DNA of 64,000 nt. Origin: Desmodus rotundus. Taxonomy: Eukaryota > Chordata > Mammalia > Chiroptera > Phyllostomidae. Location of the stretch: positions 13,584,934 through 13,648,933 of the forward strand of contig NC_071398.1 of the NCBI RefSeq assembly GCF_022682495.2, read 5' to 3'. The position numbers and the translations under genes are program-made. The first letter of the stretch is position 1. Every line of letters begins with the position of its first letter. The notes below the pieces were generated by a model, which did no database searches, had not been told where the DNA came from, and saw only the letters and a program-made list of their open reading frames with translations. Shown here in pieces: positions 1 to 10,504 of the stretch.

Positions 1-990
1 GGCTAGATTTCAAAAAACTAAAGCCCGAGATTGAGTTGAGTTCTCCTTTCCCTCCATTTTTATCCCTTCTCTCCTTGGTGAAACCTCAGTGTTAGGAATG
101 AACTTCAATCAGAATGTCCTTTTAGAACCAGCGGGTCTTTTGTTAGGAAAAGCCAGGCCTTTGAGACTTCTTTTGACCCTAAGGTTCGCACACCTTCGTC
201 TGAGCTCAAAGGTCTGAGCTCTCTGTAGCTGACCTGCCCCAGCTCACATGACACTAAGGACAGATTCTGGGCTCATTTTCCTCAGACCTGACAGAGACTG
301 CAAGGGAAGTGCCTGCCTTTCTCATGTGACATCATCAGCATCAAAGTTTGCCTTCGATGCCCTTATAGTATTTCTTCACTGTCTTCAGTATTTTCTCTTT
401 TGAGGCTCATACATGGGTGTGTATATGTGTGTACTTGCATACATGTGCCTATATTCTAATTCTCTCTCACGCCTTCTAATCGATAACTGGGCTGGATATA
501 GGTAAACATAACCTGCCATTGAAGGCTCACCTTTGAAAAAGAATCCCCCTGACCGATATCTCTCTGATAAAGAACTTGGTGTTGAAGACGTTTTTGAGCC
601 AGGAAAAAAAAATTATTAAAAGACCAGAAAGTCTGCTAGGCTAGCACATGGTTAGTTAAACTGTCATAGAAATGTCTTGAGACAGAAATATCTGTTCGCT
701 TTACGAGAGCTATTTTAGTTGTGCTAATGAATGAACAAAGCAAGGCAGGGTGATAGGGCTACCATCTGATGTTTCCACCTGTCTCCCCAATTCTCCTCAG
801 AAGGGTTTGTGCCTCACAGGTGTGTTCCTCTCTGCAGATTAAGGGCACGGTATTTTTAAGTGTAGGGAGTTACTGTCTCTGACTCAGCCCGCAGAACAGC
901 TTGCCCTAAACTGAGTGACAGAACTCCAACCACGTAGGAGTCATGCCAGCCTCCCAAGGCTGGAGCCAGAAGTGGGCTTGGTGCAGAACC
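1..990. other. Unique-looking noncoding stretch
   Basis: I recognise no gene or interspersed repeat here. The AT-rich part near 600-760 has no long open frame and could be old unique DNA. Only short chance frames occur. Confidence 0.5.
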
Positions 991-992
991 TG

Positions 993-1027
993 GCGGGGCG
1001 GGGGGGGGGGGGGGGTGGGGGGGTTGG
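993..1027 (+). repeat. Poly-G tract
   Basis: A run of 16 consecutive G (1000-1015) is followed after one T by seven more G, with further G-runs just upstream. It is a low-complexity tract able in principle to form a G-quadruplex, and it is prone to length error in assembly. Confidence 0.9.
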
Positions 1028-1411
1028 AATGGTTGATAATGGTAGACTCTTAGATATATCATAAATGTCTATTACTGGGAAGATTAATGATGATAAGAAT
1101 GCCCTTTTCTTGGTGCAAGACTCTTCTCTCTTGATACTTAACATACCCCCCTAGACGAGAGAAGCTATGCACCTTCGTGGGGGACTATTAAGACACCTAT
1201 CATTAAAATGACTATTCTCTGACGTGTTCCAGGAAAATTACAATTTTTTTCTCTTAATGACTGTGAAAACATAATTTAAAAAAAACTACAGCAACTTGAG
1301 CAAGATAATACGCCTTCTACTGCTATCCCCAAATGGCATAAGTTCTGTGCCCCAAAAGGGCATAAAGGAACAGTTTCCGAATAGTGCTGTCACACCTGAG
1401 AGGCCCAAGGA

Positions 1412-1562
1412 CACCTGGAGGGTTTACTTAAAATGCAGGCCCACTTCACATAAACTCTGCTTCTCAAGTTGGGGGTCAGGCTCCTGACCGCACCTTTTAA
1501 TAATAAAGCCCCTGGCAATTGGGATATCGGGAGCCAGAAGACCAAGTTTGGGAAACATTGCA
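1412..1562 (+). mobile_element. MER5-like hAT-Charlie remnant
   Basis: The segment follows the order of the MER5A consensus: 'CACCTGGAGGGTTTACTTAA', a GGCCCAC block, 'TCTGCTTCTCAAGTTGGGGG', 'AAGCCCCTGGCAATT' and a terminal 'CCAAGTTTGGGAAACATTG'. It is non-autonomous and strongly decayed. The family call is by eye. Confidence 0.6.
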
Positions 1563-1908
1563 AACTGTTCAGTACTCGTCCTTTGTCTCATACAATATAC
1601 CCCCCTCCAATCTTCCAACGGTATGTTCTGGCTTCTTGTTATCCACTACCTATTTATTTACATTGCATATATGTTGGCAGCCTGGCGAAATTTAAGAGAC
1701 CAGAATTTAATTCCCAAATCTTCTCTGAAACAAATTTATTCAGATCTACCTTTATTAATGGGCTGGAGGGCAAGGGCCTATTTACAGCTTCCAGTGTGTG
1801 GCTATATTGCTTTCTCAGAGTGTTATATTTAAGTAGGCAGATTAAGAAGGCCCAATATTCACCATAATGTCACCAGAAATGTGCATTTGAATTTATTTTC
1901 ACTTTCTT

Positions 1909-2025
1909 CTCCTAATTCAGTCCGTGTAAAATGGTATCTCGAGGTGGATTTAATTTGCACTTCTTGCATATCTGGTGAAGATTAATATGTTTCCCTGTGG
2001 TTTTCTTTTCTTTTCTTTTCTGGTA
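1909..2025 (-). mobile_element. LINE-1 ORF2 3' fragment
   Basis: 'GTGTAAAATGGTATCTCGAG' followed by 'TTTAATTTGCACTTCTTGCA' is the antisense of a well-known stretch near the end of L1 ORF2 (sense strand ...AAATGCAAATCAAAACCACAATGAGATACC...-like). It ends in a short TTTTC repeat (about 2003-2021). It is dead. Confidence 0.55.
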
Positions 2026-2039
2026 TATGTAAGTTTCCC

Positions 2040-2700
2040 AGAGTTACAGTTAAGCTTTGGAATGTCTCTTTGGGTTCAAGGCAAGGCTTATTGCTTATTT
2101 ATTGTCCAGGCAACAAAAACATAGAGACTGAAAGCCAGGAATGGAGCAGGGACTATGCCTTGCTTCTGCACCCAAGGGTGGCACACTTGGCCAAACTAGC
2201 TTGTGTCTTGAAGGTCTTAAAGCAAAAAACTTCTGGATGGGAGGATGAAAGGTATTCCAAGTCAGGTTCCGTGGGAAAGACTCTCCATCTAAGTCTGCAG
2301 AGCAGGGTTTCTGATGGAGCTCCCCCTGCAGGGGATTCTTGGAGGTGGTTTCCTCGAGATTCAGACCTGGAGGCAGTGAAGGAAGTTGGATGTGGCAGAG
2401 AAAGGTGCTTAGCAGCTGCAGGCTCAGCGGTGGCCCTGGGGAACTCATGTGCTGAGATGGCCCTTCTTTGTTGTCCTGCTTCACAGAGGCAAGGGTGCTG
2501 GGACTTTCTTCCTGCACACGGATTGCTCACGTGATGCATGCTGCCCCAGAGAAAGGGTTGGGTGAACTGTCAGCCACCAGTACTACCAGCAGCTGGGGGG
2601 ACAAGAGCCTGCATCCAGAAGAGGGAATGTGAGGGATATACCATAGCATCCCTGGCAGATGGCATCTGACGTTAGTTGAGATACTAGCATTTCCTTAGTA
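2040..2700. other. Noncoding stretch with overlapping chance ORFs
   Basis: Open frames of 128-154 codons overlap on both strands (2070-2534 plus; 2095-2517 and 2153-2539 minus). Such mutual overlap is expected of GC-rich noncoding DNA. None has a recognisable domain and I identify no repeat. Confidence 0.5.
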
Positions 2701-2704
2701 TATG

Positions 2705-3400
2705 CTATTGTTTTAGTTACTTACTGATGTGTGATGAACCACTCCAAACTTAGTAGCCTGAAATAAACAAAAATGTTTTAATTTTGCTCGAACTGGGCTG
2801 GGCTCAGCTGGGCAGTTCTTCTGCTGGTCTTGCTGGTGATCACTCATTGGTGGCATTCCACTAGCAAGGAAGCTGTGGGCTGAGCTCAGCTGGGATGATG
2901 GGGTTCCTGTGCTTCTCTTCCTCTTTTGGGGAGTCTCTGGGCCTCTTCTCAATGTGGCTTATCACCTCCATGTAGCCTCATCACTTCCAGGCAGCTTTTG
3001 CATGTGGTCTCTCCTGGGAGGTAACTGGTTTTCTTATGTGGAGAGGTAGGGCCAAGTCCAAGTCTAAGTCTTAAGAGCAGGGTTTCTGATCTTCAGACTG
3101 CTGACATTTGGGGGTGGATATTTCTTTGGTGGCAGCAGGGAGCCAGCTACCTGTCCTGTGTGTTGTAGAATGAGCAGCAACATCCCTGGCCTCCACTCAC
3201 TAGGTACCAGTAGCACTTGCTCAGTTGGGATGAAGAAAACTGTCTCTAGACACTGCCAGATGCCCTTGGGGAGCAAAATAAGCTCCCACTGAGAATCACT
3301 GCTGCAGCGAAGACCATCAGCTTACACTTGAATACCCTTGGACATTCAACCACATTCTACTGGTTAAAATAAGCCATAAACACAGCCCAGATTCAAAGTG
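2705..3400 (-). mobile_element. MaLR/MLT1-type solo LTR (copy 1), split by MER20
   Basis: The left part has 'ACTGATGTGTGATGAACCAC' and 'CCAAACTTAGTAGCCTGAAA', the antisense of the polypurine-rich 3' end of MaLR LTRs. The right part (3330-3400) has 'ACCACATTCTACTGGTTAAA', the far end of the same family. The two halves are separated by a MER20 insertion. No retroviral coding region remains. The exact subfamily is not asserted. Confidence 0.6.
3078..3301 (-). mobile_element. MER20 hAT-Charlie element
   Basis: The segment starts 'CAGGGTTTCTGATCTTCAGA' and ends 'CTGAGAATCACTG', the antisense of MER20, and keeps the diagnostic 'CATCCCTGGCCTCCACTCAC' block. Length is about 224 bp, close to the usual MER20 size. 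It lies inside an older MaLR-type LTR, so it inserted later. I could not see a clear 8-bp target duplication. Confidence 0.8.
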
Positions 3401-3504
3401 ACAAATACCAGGAGACATGGGCCACCAATGCAACGGCCTTCCATATTCTCTAAGGTTAAGATGAATATCCGCATAATACAACGTGAAACAAAGGCTCATT
3501 CTTT

Positions 3505-3605
3505 CAAAGCCACACAGTTAGAAGCCCCAGCACTGAGAGGTGAGCCCAGGTCTCCCTGACAGCAAAGCCCGTACTCTCTCTACAACCTTGGTCTGCCCAC
3601 AGCAG
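3505..3605 (-). mobile_element. MIR fragment
   Basis: 'CCACACAGTTAGAAG' followed by 'GAGCCCAGGTCTCCCTGACA' matches the antisense MIR pattern (CACACAGCTAGTAAG ... AACCCAGGTCT). It is an ancient tRNA-derived SINE remnant. Confidence 0.55.
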
Positions 3606-3649
3606 GTTCCAAAGGGTTACTTTTAGTAAGGAACTACCCATGGTCTCCT

Positions 3650-3665
3650 AAAAAAAAAAAAAAAA
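3650..3665 (+). repeat. Poly-A tract
   Basis: About 16 consecutive A. No clear retroposed body is recognised upstream. Confidence 0.9.
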
Positions 3666-4090
3666 CACACATCAGAGAAAAGAGAGAGGCTTTACTGGGG
3701 TTTAGTTACGGTTAATGAAGAAAACATTAATCACTTGAAGTGTTGTTTCAGAGCTCATGAAACTGAAATGAAGCACAATATGAAATGTTCATTTATTTTT
3801 GAGAGCTTTATTTTGTTGACATTCAATCACTCAATCCTCTTTACCTTGTTTATAAAGTTGGAGGGAAAGAACACTATTTTTTAGTAAGTAAAATTCTGTT
3901 CTAAGTGATGCACACAATAGCCTCCTTCTCTTAAAGATGCAGGGTCAGGGGCTGTAGGACAACCCATTGGATGCCCTACCCATGAGGGAAGGGTTCCTTT
4001 AAAGGTGATCTGCTCCAAGGCTCCCCACTGGGAACTGTAGCCTCTTCTAAGACCCCAACTTCTGCCAGGGTATCACATGCCTAGACTTAA
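3666..4090. other. AT-rich unique noncoding stretch
   Basis: No repeat or gene recognised. The AT-rich part 3700-3860 has no long open frames and could be conserved noncoding DNA, but nothing in the single sequence proves it. Confidence 0.4.
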
Positions 4091-4094
4091 GGCT

Positions 4095-4250
4095 CAACAT
4101 CACCACGCACTGGCTACCTAGCTTCTGACAAGTCATTTACATTTCTGGAGCCTCTGTTTCTTTATCTACAAATTGTGTGAAATAATTCCTACCCTGTGGG
4201 ATATGCATTGAGAAAATGAAATGATATCTGCACATACGATCCCTTCACTG
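4095..4250 (+). mobile_element. MIR element
   Basis: The order 'CTGACAAGTCATTTACATTT', 'GAGCCTCTGTTTCTTTATCT', 'AAATAATTCCTACCCTGTGG' follows the sense MIR core (gggcaagttacttaacctct / cctcagtttcctcatctg / ataatagtacctacctcat). Confidence 0.75.
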
Positions 4251-4985
4251 TCCTTTCCTGAGAGATGAGGGAGCTGCAGTGGATGCAACAGACACAACCA
4301 AGAGATCTTTCGGACTCATGGGCAGATTGACTCAAGTCTTCTCTTGCTCAGGCAGGAAAGCCAGTGTGGGAGAGGAAGTGACCAGTGGATTCGGGCACAG
4401 AAAAAAAGGTGCTTAACAGCTGCAGTCACCACGACTCATGGATACCCTGCTACCGCCTCTCCCACTCCTAAAGGGAGTGGGCACACAAAGGGCAACCACA
4501 AAGAGCAATGACATCCCTCCTCCATCTCACCAGACAGGCAATGGAAACCGGAGTGAAATTAAGAACAGAATGAAGACCAGAAGTCAATTGTCATCCGTCA
4601 TTAGTCTACCCACACCGTCTGTGAGCTCTTCTCCAAGTTGTGCTCATTACACTTCTGATGAAGAAATCTCTTGCATCTGGAATGCTCAGAACCTTACTGA
4701 TCTGGTGAGCTGCGTGTTCTCTTCAACAGGAAGGCACCGGACAGTCCATGCATGGAATTCTAATTTTCAGTGTTGAAACATGGCAACAGCTTTTTTGAAC
4801 AAAGTTTTAATCAAACATAATATTTATCTGAGAGCTTGTAAGGTGCAGGAGAGTTTTATATTGCCTCCAGGGACTAAAAAGAAACACCACTTTTCTAAAA
4901 CTTACCAAGGTCAATGTGGATTATTGAGGTTTCTCATTTATAGAGGGAAAACAGCATGGACTTCCTTTATAGTTAACTGTTTGGG
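4250..4985. other. Noncoding stretch, nothing recognised
   Basis: A 112-codon open frame (4438-4776, plus) is the longest. It is rich in Ser, Thr and Pro with no domain I know, and no splice context or polyadenylation context supports it. I treat it as chance. Confidence 0.45.
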
Positions 4986-5138
4986 CTGAGTCCTGGCCCT
5001 AGACCTATGTGGACAGGATAATCTCTATGCACCTTAGATTATTAATCTGTAAATTCAATATAATGGTATCATCTTAACGAAACAGTCAGATGATAATTAT
5101 AAAGCCCTCGTGCAATGCCTGCCTCATATAAGTACGTG
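4985..5138 (+). mobile_element. MIR element
   Basis: 'TTATTAATCTGTAAATTCAA', 'TGGTATCATCTTAACG' and 'GTGCAATGCCTGCCTCATAT' follow the sense 3' half of MIR (catctgtaaaatggggataa ... cagtgcctggcacatag). Confidence 0.6.
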
Positions 5139-5139
5139 G

Positions 5140-6420
5140 TCAAGTCAACTTTATTTTGCCCATTCTCTTCTTTTGGATTCTCCTTCAGCTGCATGAAAAA
5201 GAAACACGCTCTGAAAGAGCCAGGAAAAACCGTGGCACATCTAACTGTCCTCGTGGAGGAGCCTGGACAAAGCAGGTGATGGAGGGGTGGGGTGTGGGAG
5301 GACGATCTGCCTTCTGGCAGCGCCTCCAACACACCACACCTTATCCAGTCATTGGGGCCACCCTGTGGTGGTGAACACAGGCTGATCAGAGTGGTCGATT
5401 CCGATGCAAACCTACCTTATGAGTCTGATTTCCCCAGCCTGTGCCGGGAAAACTGCTGTTTGGATGAGTGTCTGCAGTTGTGTGGTCACGGGTGTGTCTC
5501 CCATGCTTTGGTTAAAGTGCTACAGCCCAGCCCAAAGGCCTTCCTGCAGTGAGTGAGGAGACAGCATTATGGAGCTCCTGCCTGTGCCTCCTTCTGTGTC
5601 CCAGAGACACATGGTGGCTTGTCTCTGCCGTGTCACCCTGGGGCATCTATATGCACAACTGTTTCTGAGACACTTTGTCTTTGATACTGAGCCTAATCAC
5701 TGAACCAGTTTTTATTTGGCTAAGTAGTATTTCTGAATGGTAGCTAAAGGCTCCCTTTTATCTGCTGGCCCATTCATTGTTTGCCTCATTATTAATGTGC
5801 CTGAATTTCAATTAGGGAAATTGATGACAGGTCTCGGCTCAGACAGAGAGTCTCCAAGGAGGACTCTCTTGCCTGTGTCTTAGCCACCTGAAGGGTTTCA
5901 CATGACAGTTTGTTTACGTAAGATGGGGTCAGCTGTCTGGTGGTTACCCGGGAAGCAAAATGTTATCTTGAAGTGAGAACAGAAAAGCTCAATGGGCATC
6001 AATGAGGCAAGAAACGCCTGGCATGAGCAAATAGGTCAGGCAGCACCGGGACAGCCCCCTGCAGCTCAGAGAAGCTACAAACGACAGGTTAGCAGGACAC
6101 ATGGGTTCTGCCAGAAATGGAGACATGACTTTTTCTTTTTTTTCTTTTGGAAGATTCGCTCCACTGGTGACTTCTGTATTTGCATTAGCTCTACCTGTGA
6201 TGCTTCCTGTTGGCTGCCCTTGTCTCGGGACCTGGATGGTGCTGGGGGCTGAAGGCGATGTTGTTCCCACAGCACTGACTGGGAGCAGCTGGAAAGCAGT
6301 CCAGAGAAAAGCAGTCTGTGTCCTGCTGGGTGAAACGCTTCACTTTGCAGTCCAGCCAGAGAGTAAAAGCACCAGGAAAAGTGGGGTGTTCACCTTGCTG
6401 AGTTTGTCGGCAGCCCCGAC
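5140..6420. other. Noncoding stretch, mostly unique
   Basis: I recognise no repeat or gene. The part 5780-5990 has blocks such as 'GAATTTCAATTAGGGAAATT' in an otherwise neutral stretch and could be a conserved noncoding element. T-rich low complexity lies near 6129-6148. Confidence 0.4.
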
Positions 6421-6424
6421 ATTG

Positions 6425-6540
6425 AAGATGAGGCAGTGGAGGATGGATGGGGTGTGGACTTGGAATCCAGTGTCCAGGGGTTCCATTTGCCTCTGCCTCC
6501 TATTGGTAACACGATCTTGGGTGTCTAGTTCATTGGACCG
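6425..6540 (+). mobile_element. Possible MIR fragment
   Basis: 'GGACTTGGAATCCAGTG' and the following C/T-rich stretch resemble the 5' half of MIR (gactctggagccagactgcctgggttc). The match is loose. Confidence 0.4.
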
Positions 6541-7005
6541 AAATAGGATTAAGACTAGAAATGGGATTAAGACTTGTGACCTTGCAGCACAATTGTGCAA
6601 TTAAATGGAATTACATGTATAAAAGATGGGAAACATATGGTATTCCCCAAATGATTATTCTTTTCTCTCTTCCTTCCTTTGTCTCCAAAGCCTTGGCCAA
6701 CTTTGGGTAATTTCCTAGTAAAATCCAATCTCCCTTCTCCCTAATAACCCTTGATTTAGACCCTTGATTTAGTCCAGGGCAGCGGTGAACCCAGCTGAAA
6801 GACTGCAGCTACTAGCCTGCCTTGCAGGTAGTGGTGGTCCATGGGGCACAGGCACAAGTCACCGAGTGGGGCTGTCCCCAAAGCCCCCTGAGGACTTAGC
6901 CAACCCTTTTCCCATCCAGCAACCATGGCCTGAGCTCGGGCAGAGCTGGCACCAGCCTGGTGCCCAAGAAATGTTTTCTGACTGAACACCAGGGAAAAGA
7001 ATAAC
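6540..7005. other. Noncoding stretch, nothing recognised
   Basis: Only overlapping short frames on both strands (6756-7019 minus, 6785-6985 plus). No repeat or gene identified. Confidence 0.45.
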
Positions 7006-7009
7006 AAGA

Positions 7010-7150
7010 CAGCTAACATTTATGAGTGTTTGCACTGTGCCTGTCAGTGTGCTTGGCCCTGTACTTGTTTTATTGAACTTAACCTTCAGGAAGACCCTAT
7101 GCGGTATCTTCTACCATGACTTCTATTTACAGTTGGGAAACTGAACTATA
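7010..7150 (-). mobile_element. MIR element
   Basis: 'AACCTTCAGGAAGACCCTAT', 'TATTTACAGTTGGGAAACTG' and the upstream 'TGCACTGTGCCTGTCAG' follow antisense MIR (cctcacaacaaccctatgag / ccattttacagatgaggaaactg). Confidence 0.7.
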
Positions 7151-7157
7151 AGGATCC

Positions 7158-7216
7158 ATGAATAAATATGTGTAGGCGTGAGTGAATGAATGAATGAGTG
7201 AATACATGAATGACAA
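7158..7216 (+). repeat. Imperfect (TGAA)n microsatellite
   Basis: Repeated GAATGAATGAATGAGTGAAT-type units with several interruptions, directly beside an MIR end. Confidence 0.85.
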
Positions 7217-7254
7217 AGCCTGTTGGAAGTCAAGAAGGAGCATTAGAGGCGGAG

Positions 7255-7737
7255 GGCAGATGTAGTTTTGCTATTGCTCTTTTACAAACTGCCACAAATC
7301 TGGTAGCTTCAAACAATATACATTTGTCATCATACATGTCTATAGATTAGACGTTGACATGGGTCTCACGAGGCTAACACCAAGAGGTCGGCAGGGCTGT
7401 GTTCCTTTCGGGAAGCTTGAGGGAAGAAGCTGTTTTCTTGTCTTTTCCAGCTTCCAGCCCCCTTGCTCCACCCCTGCAAGCCAGCAGTGTTGGGCCAAGC
7501 CCTTGTCATGCTGCCGTCTCCATCTGTCCTCCACTGCCAAGGACCCTTGTCGCTACACTGGGCCCACTGAGACAATCCAAGAGAATCTCCCTATTTTAAG
7601 GACAGCTGACTGGCAACCTTCATTTCAGCTGCAGCCCTAATTCCCCTTTCTATGGAAGAGGAGGGAGCAGGCTTACAGCTTCCAAGGATCAGGACATGGA
7701 CGGTTTCGGGGACCATTAATCTGCCTCTCACAGAAAC
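7255..7737 (-). mobile_element. MLT1-type MaLR solo LTR
   Basis: It opens with 'GCTATTGCTCTTTTACAAAC' and 'CACAAATCTGGTAGCTTCAA', the antisense of the MLT1 3' end (...ttaagccacc...gtggtattttgttatagc). The far end has 'AGGATCAGGACATGGACGG' and 'GGACCATTAATCTGCCTCTC', the antisense of the 5' end. The length suits a nearly whole LTR. No retroviral interior is present, so it is a solo LTR remnant. Confidence 0.7.
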
Positions 7738-7739
7738 TG

Positions 7740-8660
7740 TCTATGGAAGATTCCTCATCACTCATAGGAACGTTTTTGCAATAGGAGCAACTGTGGCACG
7801 CACCTCACTCCGTGGCAGGATTCCAGATCTCAAGTTAAAGGTTACAGGAAGACAAGACCTCTTTGGCTCATTTTACTGGCAGGGTAGTTGGGATAGAGCT
7901 GCAGTCACAGTCTCATGTGACATGTCACCTTCTGATACAGACTGCCAGTCAGTTCTCTGGGGTAAGGATGAAGGTGACACTGGCCGGTCATACCCAGGGA
8001 ACGCCTGTAGGTCACAGGGCTTTATTCAGCTTATATTCAGGGGCCACAGGCCATATGGAGTTGATTTTGAAGAAATGGGGAAGAAGAGAAGAAGGGGAAT
8101 TGTATCTATTGAGCCAGGGTCAGTCTCTTTACATACTTTTCACACTTGTGTCTGTCATCAGACGTGAGATTCCAGTTTGACTGCAGGACACTGACAGCCT
8201 GAGAGGGTGGGCAGCTAGACTCAGGTGGCCCAGCTACTAGGTGACACAGCAGAAGCTGGAATCGGGCCCTTCTCCCCAGCCTGTCCTTGAGCAGGTCTGA
8301 CTGTGAGTGAGCCCTGCAGTTCTCACGGCCAGACCACTCTTCAGCCTGTGACCTGTACGCCTTCTTCATGCCCTCACACACCCCTCTCTTTCTGCCGGAA
8401 TTCATCCTGTCTCTGGAAAGCGACCTCCCACTCCGCCACCCAAGTAGCCCATTTTGGCTCCTGCCCTTACTTTGTCCAGGTCAGCCATTCCATGTCAACT
8501 GGGCTCTCTGCATGTCCATGAGGGGTCTCTCTCGCTTAGCCATGGGTTCCTTTAGCTCCCCACCACCACCTCTGCTCCCAGCTAATATCTTTTCCACCAC
8601 TGCTGTCCCTAAATCTTTGCTGCTTAAAAGACAACTGATGCTTTGAGTTGTTTCTAGTCA
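7740..8660. other. Noncoding stretch with chance ORFs
   Basis: The largest open frame is 171 codons (7652-8167 plus), starting inside the LTR and running out of it. That origin, with no known domain, argues against a gene. A weak antisense MIR trace ('CCAGCTACTAGGTGACACAG', 'AAGCTGGAATCGGG') lies at 8215-8285. Confidence 0.45.
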
Positions 8661-8664
8661 ACAA

Positions 8665-8870
8665 TTTTTTAAAAGATTTTATTATATTTTTTAGAGAGAG
8701 GGGACGGGAGGGAGAAAAAGGAGAGAAACATCAATCTGTGGTTGCCTCTTGAGCGCCCCCTACTGGGGACCTGACCCGCAACCCAGGCATGTGCCCTGAC
8801 TAGGAATCAATCCAGCAAGGCTTTGGTTTGAAGGCTGGCAATCAATACACTGAGCTACATCAGCTGGGGC
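8665..8870 (-). mobile_element. VES tRNA-derived SINE
   Basis: On the minus strand this reads as a VES element: 'GCCCCAGCTGATGTAGCTCA' (degenerate tRNA-like A box), 'GGATTGATTCC' (B box, two changes from GGTTCGATTCC), 'GGGCACATGCCTGGGTTGCG', then the body and a C/T-rich and A-rich tail read as T-rich at 8665-8690. VES SINEs are transcribed by RNA polymerase III and mobilised by L1. This copy retains an intact CTCF-type motif (8753-8766). Confidence 0.88.
8753..8766 (-). promoter_or_regulatory. Candidate CTCF motif inside VES SINE
   Basis: The minus strand reads CCAGTAGGGGGCGC, which fits all 14 positions of the core CTCF consensus CCASYAGRKGGCRS. Binding is not shown by sequence alone. The motif is part of the SINE body. 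Confidence 0.55.
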
Positions 8871-8874
8871 CAAA

Positions 8875-9690
8875 TATTTTTATTTTAATATTTCACCGTA
8901 GCGCAACAACCTCAAAGCAAATCAGCTACTTCCCCCCCAATACTTCAATGATAAAATAATCCTTAACATTTTCTTAGGAGCTACTATGTCTCTACTCAAT
9001 CTCCTGTTCAGGAATGTTTTCTAGTAAATGCCTTCCTACTCATCAGTTCAAAAAGCAAAAGACAAATTAGTTGGTCCTTGAGCCATCACTGATGTTCCCA
9101 TAAGGTGAACTAGTCAAGGTAACAACAAAACAAAGCACATTTGTGAGGCCGAGAGGACACCCTCCCCCCACCCCAGCCACCACCTCCAGCCCCAGGCTCT
9201 GTCCACCACAAAAGCCAAGGAGCAGATGGAGGTCTATGCCTGGCTGAGCATTGCTAAACACTACTGTTTGAACAGCACAGTGTTCTCCTAGGTCAACTCT
9301 CAGAGACAAACAGGTAGTTACAATTCATCCCCTTTGCTACCCTCCTCTGCCCAGCACACTGCAAACAAAACCCTGCTCATTCTCTCCCAGGGTCTGGAGA
9401 GGGGGGCGGGGGCTCCATGTTGCCTTTGGAGCTCTCTGGATGAAAGCACCGCATCCCCATTTGCGGATGAGGAGACTGGGCATAAATAAGGCACGTTTCC
9501 AGAGTATCTGGGGCGGCAGAAACATCTGTCTGCAGCTGCATTTCATCGTGTCCAGGAGAGTTGCATGTAGAGAATCAGATGTGTGTGGGCTGGTGAGCAC
9601 AACACTAATCTGAAAGACTTTGTCCAGCCCTATCTGAACCTGACTTTGGCAAGCTGCACTTAGCACTCCCTGCCTACCAGGAACTGAGCT
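8875..9690. other. Noncoding stretch, nothing recognised
   Basis: Two minus-strand open frames (80 and 121 codons) show no domain. I see no repeat family with confidence. Confidence 0.45.
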
Positions 9691-9691
9691 G

Positions 9692-9845
9692 GACATTGTC
9701 ACATTATTTCATTTAATCTCCGTAACAACCCTGCGCATTGTAAATCCCATTGTATTCCTGACACATCTCAGACTCAGAAAAGTAATGTGACTCGCCCAAG
9801 CTCCCCCAGATAGCAAGAGAGAGAAACAAAATCTGAATGCAGCTT
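9692..9845 (-). mobile_element. MIR element
   Basis: 'TTTAATCTCCGTAACAACCC', 'CTCAGACTCAGAAAAGTAAT' and 'CGCCCAAGCTCCCCCAGATA' follow antisense MIR core. Confidence 0.75.
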
Positions 9846-9854
9846 ATTCATTTG

Positions 9855-9930
9855 GATTTGTTCTTCAACAAGTATTTATTATAGAGTTATGGGCACTGTG
9901 TTCGTAAACAAGCCGGGCCACTGGGAGAAG
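9855..9930 (-). mobile_element. L2 3'-end fragment
   Basis: 'TTCAACAAGTATTTATTATA' and 'GGGCACTGTGTTCGTAAACA' match the antisense L2 3' terminus (ttcaacaaatatttattgagc ... gaacaaaacag). Confidence 0.6.
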
Positions 9931-10195
9931 CCCGAGTCCCCGCAGGGCTGAGCTTTGCTCTGAAAGTGGCCTGGAAACCAGACAGGACATGCTGAGTAGG
10001 TGGGGCCGGGTCCAAGAAGGAGCCCATGCCCTAGAAAAATCTGTCTCATGCGGCATTACCCTCCTTCCCGGGCCAAAGGTAATTAGAGGCTCACTGAATA
10101 CAATTTCATAAGAGATTCAATTTCTCCAAAGCCTGGGAGAAATGCTAGTTCACAGCCATTTCTCCACCTGCAGAACAGATCAAAGCCGGGTCAGC
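9930..10195. other. Unique noncoding block
   Basis: No repeat recognised. The part 10050-10190 includes 'GGTAATTAGAGGCTCACTGA' and other AT-rich patches of the kind seen in conserved noncoding elements. Conservation cannot be judged from one sequence. Confidence 0.35.
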
Positions 10196-10199
10196 TGGG

Positions 10200-10412
10200 A
10201 CTCATTTGGCTGAGCTGGGTGGCCTGGGCCCTGGACTTCAAGTGCAATTTCTGGGTTCAAGCACTACCCCTGACACCTCCTGGCTTTGCAGATGCCATGT
10301 CACCTGCTGGAGCTTCCACTTTCCATGAAGTTCAATAGCAGCTCCTTCCTTGCACACTTATGGTAGAAATCAAAGGAGGTGCCATATCTGGTACATAGGA
10401 GGCACTTTAAAC
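10200..10412 (+). mobile_element. MIR element
   Basis: 'GGACTTCAAGTGCAATTTCT' then 'GGGTTCAAGC', 'TTCAATAGCAGCTCC' and 'CATATCTGGTACATAGGAGG' match the sense MIR in order, ending in the typical '...cctggcacatagtaggc' motif. Confidence 0.65.
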
Positions 10413-10504
10413 AAACATGAAAGAAAAGATGCACCAGAGCTGGCCGGGTGATGCAGGAGGTTGCAAAGGGAGCCCAAAGGAAGCAGTGTGCCCCGGTGAA
10501 GACA

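Noticed and set aside
2405..4425. Shared 'AAAGGTGCTTA.CAGCTGCAG' at about 2402 and 4408 as a duplicated site
   Set aside because: The similarity ends after about 20 bases and the flanks are unrelated, so it is probably chance.
7652..8167. 171-codon plus-strand open frame
   Set aside because: It begins inside an MLT1 LTR and leaves it without any recognisable protein family; a real exon would not be expected to straddle the boundary.
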